Positions 59,331-64,000 of a stretch of 64,000 bases of DNA are shown here, piece after piece. Where the stretch lies: the NCBI GenBank assembly GCA_963829235.1, contig CAWHIF010000003.1, forward strand, positions 868,001 to 932,000, given 5' to 3'. Below the pieces are notes generated by a model, which was not told where the DNA came from, did no database searches, and saw only the letters and a program-made list of their open reading frames with translations. Each line of letters starts with the position of its first letter. The stretch's first letter is position 1. The position numbers and the translations under genes are program-made. This DNA comes from Bog-756 sp963829235. Its GTDB lineage: Bacteria > Actinomycetota > Acidimicrobiia > Acidimicrobiales > RAAP-2.

Positions 59331-59452
59331 ATGGCCGGTCCGGTCGGATGGCCGGTCCGGCGACCTGGCCGGCCCGGTGCTATGGCCGGCCCGGTCGGAT
59401 GGCCGGCCCGGTGGTATGGCCGGTCCGGTGGTATGGCCGGCCCGGTGGTCCG
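59331..59452. repeat. Tandem array of ATGGCCGG(T/C)CCGGTNG(G/T), about seven copies
   Basis: Seven imperfect copies of a 17-18-base unit run head to tail. Variation is mostly T/C in GGTCC/GGCCC. It starts about 100 bases after the ABM-like stop. Each unit contains GGCCGG, so the array is strongly self-complementary. Confidence 0.85.
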
Positions 59453-59503
59453 ACTTGCGTGATGCCGGCCCGGCCCTCGACATCGGGCGAAGATGGTGAG
59501 CCG

Positions 59504-59522
59504 CCCGGGACAACGTCCCGGG
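59504..59522. terminator. Perfect 8-base hairpin without T-run
   Basis: CCCGGGAC-AAC-GTCCCGGG is a perfect stem with a 3-base loop, 270 bases downstream of the last gene of the ArsR group. It could end that transcript, but it is distant and lacks a T-run. Confidence 0.35.
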
Positions 59523-60433
59523 TTCCAAACCGTGTATTGAATGGCCTGAAATGGTGCCCGGCGGGGGCCCGGGTACCGGCTTCCAGGAGGCAATGCGGTT
59601 CTTGATCCCACCGCCGACCGTGGACGTCGCCCTGGGATCCCGGCCGTTGATTACCTCCGTCTCCTCCGCGGTGCAGGGCGGGCGAACCGACATGCGCGGG
59701 CTCGCTCGGGTGGAGTTGCGGACTGCTCGAACCCAGGTGACCGACGAGTCTGATCCACAGTCACCGGACACGATCATGTCGCTTTGCACCGTATTCCTCC
59801 TCCGACATTTGAGACCTGTCGGCGCCCGTCGCACCGCATCCGATCCCAGGCTCCCCGGCGGGTCGGTCCATCCGGAACTGGTGACTCGCGGCGGTCGGTG
59901 GTCCGACCGCACAGGCGTATTCACCGATGAGCCGTGCCGGACCGGACGAGTCGAGCTCACAGTTCGTGGACCGAGAGGGCGATGACCTTGCCGGTTCCCG
60001 TGCCGGTGATGCGCGCCAAGCACCGGGACCTGGACAGAGCGAAACGGGGTACGCGGTATTCAGTGGAAATGGCCCTTCGCCATTGACGCCCGGTCGCACA
60101 GCCTCACCAACGTGATCGAACGCCGTCGGCCCGGGCGACTTTCATCACCGGGCCAGCCCGCTTGTCGGGTCAGTGCCCGGCCCGTTGCCGGCGCTCCACT
60201 GCACCCGATTCGACCGGCGATTGCGTTGACCTGCCCGGACGCCCGTCGGGCACGCGCCGAAGATGGCGCGTCCGATCGGATCCGGCGGCCATCGCCACCT
60301 CCTCGTCGACTGGTCACGGGCCGCATCCGAGGGACACGGACCATCTCGTCGATCACGTACCGAGGGCCGGGGCAAGTGGTCTCACAACCCGCCTGACGGC
60401 GGCCAATATCGCTCCTTGTCGAACCCACATGCA

Positions 60434-60467
60434 CTCTCCGTGGCAGCAGTTGCAGGCCACCGGAGAG
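60434..60467. promoter_or_regulatory. Hairpin-forming element upstream of the epimerase
   Basis: CTCTCCG (60434-60440) pairs with CGGAGAG (60461-60467). TGGC and GCCA extend the stem to 11 pairs with one bulged base, closing a loop of about 11. It lies 300 bases upstream of the epimerase start. A regulatory or terminator role is possible; nothing else supports it. Confidence 0.3.
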
Positions 60468-60768
60468 GGCGGCTAGAAGGATATTCGTATCCGTGGGCGC
60501 AGCAGAAATGAGGCGGAACTATGAAGGGGACCATTGGTGGCGTCTCGAACGTCTCCTTGCCGTCGCACCCTGGCGCGCGTAGGCCCCATGCGACAACCGT
60601 CTCCCTCCTCCGGCACCCATCGCGCCGGTACCGGGGGGACCTCCCGGCATGCACCCCGGTGGCACCATTCGGCACCCGATCGTCTGTCCTCGACTCGCCC
60701 CGACAGAGCCGCGACCACCAATGGGACGGCGATTCACCATCGACCACGCAGGAGGTGAAAGGCGGCGA

Positions 60769-62124
60769 ATGACTACCAAAGCTGATCTTGTCGAGCAGAT
60801 CCTCGGTCTCCGTCCCGAACGCGGTCTCGAGCGGCTTTCGGCGCTCACTCGCGAGTTGGTCGACTACCGGGACAACCCACAGATGGAGAAACACCGTTTC
60901 GAGGGCACCCGACTTCGCGGCATCACCGGTTACAGCTGCGACCTCCTTCCGAGCTGGGAACGCGTTCTTGTCACCGGCGGCACCGGTTGCGTGGGTCATG
61001 TCGTGCTCAGCCATCTCGTCGCAGATCTACCCGATACGCGGTTCCTGTCCGTCGCCCGCCGTCCCCCGGTCCCAGAACGCAGGGTGGATCGGGTCGTCTA
61101 CCGGCGTGGCGATGTGCGCAACGCCAAGCAGATGAGCGAGGTCATGGCGGACTTCCGGCCGGACGTTGTCATCCACCTCGCTGCGCAGCGTAACCCCGCT
61201 CTGGCCGAACGACGGGTCGCCGAGACCGTCTCCACCAATGTGGTCGGCTCGCAGGTCGTGCTCGAAGCATCGGGCGAGGTCGGCGTGGGCACGGTGATCG
61301 TGGCCAGCACCGGCAAAGCGGTCCGGCTCTTCACCGGGGATACGTATGCAGCCACCAAGAAGCTGGTCGAGTACCAGTCCGAGGCCGCGGCCAAGCGGTA
61401 CGACATGAATATCTCCTGTACCAGGTTCACCCATGTCGTGGACAACAGCATCGTGGGCCAGAACATCCTCAGGTGGATCGCCAACGACGACCCCATTCTG
61501 TTGCACTCACCGTTCGTGCAGCTCCCGGTCCAGTCCGCCCTGGAGTGCTACCAGCTCTTGATGACCGCTGGAGTCGTTGCCGAGCCGGACCGACCGAGGG
61601 TCGTGGCCCTGCGGGATCTCGGGTGGCCCCCGATCAGCCTCTTGGACCTGACACTCGACTACCTCGCCGACAACCCCGAGTCTCGATCACCGATCGTGTT
61701 CACCGGATATCCCCCCGGCTACGAGGCGGCTGCCTACCCGGGGACCTACGACCCGCTCTCGGCCGGGGACGTCAGCCCTCTCATGAACTGCATCGAGGCG
61801 ACCCGTACGACCCCGACGCATGTCCTCGGTGATTTCATCGACTACTTCGAGCTGATCGACGGTCGATCCCCGCAGGTCGATGAGGCACTGTGCGAGATCA
61901 CCGACGCCTGCCAGGCGAAGAAGAGGAACGATCGGGTGATCGGCACCCTGCTCCACAATGCGTCGGTGGCCCTCTTGCAGCACTCGATGGAACAAACCGA
62001 GGCGGAGAGGATCAGGCGCATTCACCGCTTCGGGCAGCGGCACGATCCCCTCATCGACGATCACGCCTTCATCCACCAACGGCTCGAGGCCTTCTTGAAC
62101 ACCGAGCGCGCCGCACTCGTGTAG
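60769..62124 (+). CDS. NAD-dependent epimerase/dehydratase, CapD/FlaA1-like
   Basis: A 451-residue extended-SDR enzyme. It has a ~65-residue N-terminal segment, then the NAD motif GGTGCVG (70-76), RGDVRNAKQMSEVMADFRPD, VVIHLAAQRNPALAE, STGKAV and the catalytic Y193-x3-K197 (YAATK). These fit the soluble CapD/PseB branch that makes dehydrated UDP-sugars, but the C-terminal third (DALCEITDACQAKK region) is unlike it and may be a separate domain. GGAGGTGAAAGG precedes the ATG. No polysaccharide genes are nearby, so the substrate is open. Confidence 0.8.
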   Translation: MTTKADLVEQILGLRPERGLERLSALTRELVDYRDNPQMEKHRFEGTRLRGITGYSCDLLPSWERVLVTGGTGCVGHVVLSHLVADLPDTRFLSVARRPPVPERRVDRVVYRRGDVRNAKQMSEVMADFRPDVVIHLAAQRNPALAERRVAETVSTNVVGSQVVLEASGEVGVGTVIVASTGKAVRLFTGDTYAATKKLVEYQSEAAAKRYDMNISCTRFTHVVDNSIVGQNILRWIANDDPILLHSPFVQLPVQSALECYQLLMTAGVVAEPDRPRVVALRDLGWPPISLLDLTLDYLADNPESRSPIVFTGYPPGYEAAAYPGTYDPLSAGDVSPLMNCIEATRTTPTHVLGDFIDYFELIDGRSPQVDEALCEITDACQAKKRNDRVIGTLLHNASVALLQHSMEQTEAERIRRIHRFGQRHDPLIDDHAFIHQRLEAFLNTERAALV

Positions 62125-62396
62125 GTCGAGGCTCGGCAACAGGCACGGCGGCCACCCAGGAGCTGCAGACCGGCGCCAGGGTTGACCGGCGTTTCCGCCG
62201 GGATCCGGTCGGCCGACGCCGCCGGGATCCGGACGGTGGACAACACCGGGATCCGAGGAGATCGCCCGATCGCACGTGTCCATCGGGGGGTCCGACGAGG
62301 ACGTGACAGCGGCGCTCCGGATGAACTACACCATGACGGACAACGGTGCCGATCCCGGCCCCGGGGCCGGATACGTAGGCCATCGGAGCGCCCCAC
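62125..62396. other. Gap with three diverged copies of a CCGGGATCCG repeat
   Basis: The gap between epimerase and methyltransferase holds three copies of CCGGGATCCG, at about 62199, 62222 and 62246, spaced 23-24 bases apart; the first two extend to GCCGGGATCCGG with similar flanks. No gene is visible. It resembles the other locus-specific tandem arrays in the window. Confidence 0.6.
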
Positions 62397-63032
62397 ATGA
62401 ACCACCCCATCTTCGCCCGCATCTACGCCAGAAGGTCCGTCGGTGAGGCCCACCTTCAGGAGGCCTACCGCCGGGAGCTCCTCGCCGGTTTGGCGGGCCG
62501 GGTCCTCGAGGTCGGGTGCGGGAACGGCCTGAACTTCGCCTACTACCCTCCCTCGGTCACCGAGGTGGTCGGTGTCGAGCCGGAGCGGTACCTCCGACAC
62601 CAGGCCGACATCGCGTCCCTGAAGGCGCGATCCCCGGTCCAGGTCGTCGAGGGTCGGGCCGAATCGGTCTCCGAGGTGGTCACCGGCACATTCGATGCCG
62701 TCGTGTTCTCGTTGGTGCTGTGCAGCATCTCCGACCCGAGGGATGCGTTGGTGGAGGCCAAGAAGGTGCTCAACGATGGAGCGGACGTCCGCTTCTACGA
62801 GCACGTGTTGTCCGACAACCCACGAGCGGCACGACTGCAGAGGGTCTTGGCCCCGGCGTGGAGCATGGTGGCCGGTGGATGCCGACCCGACCGGGACACG
62901 CTTTCCGTGATCAGGGAGGAGTTCGAGATTTCGGCCGCCCGGGCCTTCGACTTCTGCCCCGGCTGCCGGATCCCCCTCGGAATCGTGGCGCCGCACGTGT
63001 TGGCGCAGGGTGTGTTCCGGTCGACCCGATGA
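62397..63032 (+). CDS. Class I SAM-dependent methyltransferase
   Basis: A 211-residue methyltransferase: VLEVGCGNGLNFAYYPPSV is the SAM motif, GVEPERYLRHQ the acidic loop, and FDAVVFSLVLCSISDPRDAL the motif IV region. The C-terminal part, with FYEHVLSDNPRAARLQRVLAP and a Cys pair in FDFCPGCRIPLG, resembles METTL7/UbiE-like lipid or small-molecule methyltransferases. The ATG at 62397 is the only sensible start. The substrate is unknown. Confidence 0.83.
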   Translation: MNHPIFARIYARRSVGEAHLQEAYRRELLAGLAGRVLEVGCGNGLNFAYYPPSVTEVVGVEPERYLRHQADIASLKARSPVQVVEGRAESVSEVVTGTFDAVVFSLVLCSISDPRDALVEAKKVLNDGADVRFYEHVLSDNPRAARLQRVLAPAWSMVAGGCRPDRDTLSVIREEFEISAARAFDFCPGCRIPLGIVAPHVLAQGVFRSTR

Positions 63033-63081
63033 CCTGAACCACCTGCCGCCGCCTGCGGCCCGGCCGCTACGCTGAGCCGGC

Positions 63082-63738
63082 GTGGACCCATCGATGACCG
63101 AAATCACCGCCGGCGACACCACCTGGCGCTTCGAAGAGTCCTTCCTCACCTCGAACTGGACCTGCATCTGGGGCCGCGGCTGCCTCGGGATCCTTCCCCG
63201 GCCGGCACCCGAGCTCGGGCATGGGTGTTGCTCGATCGGCGCCGAGCTGGACGGCGCGGACGAGGCGCGGCGGATTGCTGCTTTGGCGGCCACGTTGGAG
63301 CCGGAACGGTTCGAGCATCACGAGGCGGCCAGCGCAGGGGGGATCTTCGCCGATGCGAGCCGGACGGGCACCAGGGTGGTGGACGGAGCGTGCATCTTTC
63401 TCAACCGACCCGGGTTCGGAGGGGGCGCCGGATGCGCGCTGCACCTGGCCGCGCTCGATTCGGAGGAGTCACCCATCGACTTCAAGCCCTCCGTCTGCTG
63501 GCAGCTTCCGATCAAAGTGGACTGGGAACCGGCCGACGACGGAACCGAGGTGGCGACGGTCCGGGGGTGGACGAGGCACGACTGGGGTGCCGAAGGGGAG
63601 ACCATGGCGTGGTGCTGTACCGAGGGAACCACCGCCTACGTGGGCGAACAGCCGGTACTCGAATCGATGGCCGAGGAGCTCGAGGCGATTGTCGGTGCCG
63701 AGGTCTACGCCGAGCTCCGCAACCGCCTGCACCCCTGA
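63082..63738 (+). CDS. Cys-rich conserved protein of unknown function
   Basis: The 218-residue protein has several Cys in conserved-looking contexts: SNWTCIWGRGCLGILPRPAP, GHGCCSIGAEL, DGACIFLNRPGFGGGAGCAL, SVCWQLPI and AWCCTEG. Such clusters suggest a metal or iron-sulfur site, similar in spirit to DUF3109-type proteins, but I cannot name the family. The GTG at 63082 gives VDPSMTEI; the Met four codons later is an alternative. No partner gene is obvious. Confidence 0.7.
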   Translation: MDPSMTEITAGDTTWRFEESFLTSNWTCIWGRGCLGILPRPAPELGHGCCSIGAELDGADEARRIAALAATLEPERFEHHEAASAGGIFADASRTGTRVVDGACIFLNRPGFGGGAGCALHLAALDSEESPIDFKPSVCWQLPIKVDWEPADDGTEVATVRGWTRHDWGAEGETMAWCCTEGTTAYVGEQPVLESMAEELEAIVGAEVYAELRNRLHP

Positions 63739-63785
63739 CGCGAAGCATCCCAGCTGTCGATCGGACGCCGGTCAGCGGGCCGGGA

Positions 63786-64000
63786 TCAGCCCGAATCGAC
63801 CGAGTCGGTGGTCCGCTGGCGGATACGACGGCCGGTGATCTCGACAGGCACGATGCGCACATACAGATCCCGTTCGCCGGCGGCCCACGGGGTGATGGGC
63901 AGGCGACGGACCTGTTCGAGCTCGGCGGGGTCGGCGACGACGTGTCCGTGCCCCCGCACCAGCACGCTCCATCCCTCGGCCAGTGCCTCGTCGAGGTGGT
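63786..64000 (-). CDS. PPOX-family flavin-binding protein (5' end cut by window)
   Basis: Only the last ~71 residues are visible: GWSVLVRGHGHVVADPAELE, RRLPITPWAAGERDLYVRIV and PVEITGRRI before the stop. This is the C-terminal part of a pyridoxamine 5'-phosphate oxidase-like protein of the kind found in actinobacteria. The N-terminus, and any fused helix-turn-helix, lies outside the window. It ends convergently with the Cys-rich gene. Confidence 0.75.
   Translation of the reverse strand, partial: HLDEALAEGWSVLVRGHGHVVADPAELEQVRRLPITPWAAGERDLYVRIVPVEITGRRIRQRTTDSVDSG

Larger units (their letters stand above)
59234..60768. other. 1.5 kb stretch without a supportable gene
   Basis: No reading frame here has recognisable protein motifs, and the open frames on both strands are low-complexity or Arg/Pro-rich. 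The stretch holds a tandem array (59331-59452), a hairpin at 59504-59522, a second hairpin at 60434-60467 and, at its right end, an AGGAGGTGAAAGG ribosome site before the epimerase. It may be degenerate DNA or hold an unseen RNA. Confidence 0.6.

Noticed and set aside
60521..60772. 83-residue frame ending with a 4-base overlap on the epimerase start
   Set aside because: The overlap (ATGA) looks like coupling, but the translation is Ser/Pro/Arg/His-rich with no domain and the ribosome site is weak. A leader peptide cannot be excluded.

Overview
The window is high-GC chromosomal DNA, very probably from an actinobacterium. An S-(hydroxymethyl)mycothiol dehydrogenase-like gene, F420/PPOX-type flavin proteins, a MarP-type periplasmic protease, actinobacterial lipoproteins and frequent GTG starts all point that way. 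The style (Cys-paired propeller lipoproteins, abundant acyl-CoA and P450 catabolic genes) would fit the class Acidimicrobiia, but that placement is an inference. I found no rRNA, tRNA, CRISPR array, insertion sequence or phage gene.

Layout. 1-6.8 kb (minus strand): molybdate uptake (modC partial, modB, modA) led by an HTH-TOBE regulator, then a compact molybdenum cofactor operon (moaE-moeA-moaA-moaD-moaC) and a mog gene. 6.8-16.8 kb: a small lipoprotein, a DMT transporter, a membrane-anchored esterase, an MBL-fold hydrolase, a GH15 glycosidase broken by a frameshift and carrying a Lys/Ala-rich histone-like tail, a MarP-like protease, an RDD membrane protein and a beta-propeller lipoprotein. 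16.9-20.1 kb: a DNA methyltransferase with an extra C-terminal domain, a frameshifted nuclease-like partner, and a small SAM methyltransferase; this is the best candidate for an undescribed system. 20.2-31.1 kb: a PLP decarboxylase, two duplicated secreted Ig/FN3 proteins beside a PstS-like binding protein, mycothiol-dependent formaldehyde dehydrogenase, an APC permease, a SnoaL-like protein, PPK2 and adenylate kinase.

31.3-52.3 kb reads as a catabolic region: enoyl-CoA hydratase, a stand-alone lipoyl domain, an NTF2-like protein, a Rieske oxygenase, a ketosteroid-dehydrogenase-like flavoprotein (frameshifted), E1 alpha and beta of a 2-oxoacid/acetoin-type dehydrogenase, a diiron ferritin-like protein, a secreted alpha/beta hydrolase, an APH-like kinase, two acyl-CoA ligases, a P450, a CrtC/AttH-like protein, QueA, an SDR, SoxR, a phosphotriesterase-like hydrolase and a second enoyl-CoA hydratase. 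Together they suggest breakdown of a cyclic terpenoid, steroid or aromatic substrate; the substrate is unknown. 52.3-64 kb: a giant Lhr helicase, a PPOX protein, an ArsR-SRPBCC-unknown operon with a double palindromic operator, a monooxygenase-like small protein, a 1.5 kb gene-free stretch, a CapD-type epimerase/dehydratase, a methyltransferase, a Cys-rich unknown and a partial PPOX gene.

Two window-wide patterns stand out. Three conserved genes are each broken by one single-base frameshift, which raises the possibility of sequence errors. Many intergenic gaps carry short GC-rich tandem arrays of 15-19 bp period whose unit differs from locus to locus.
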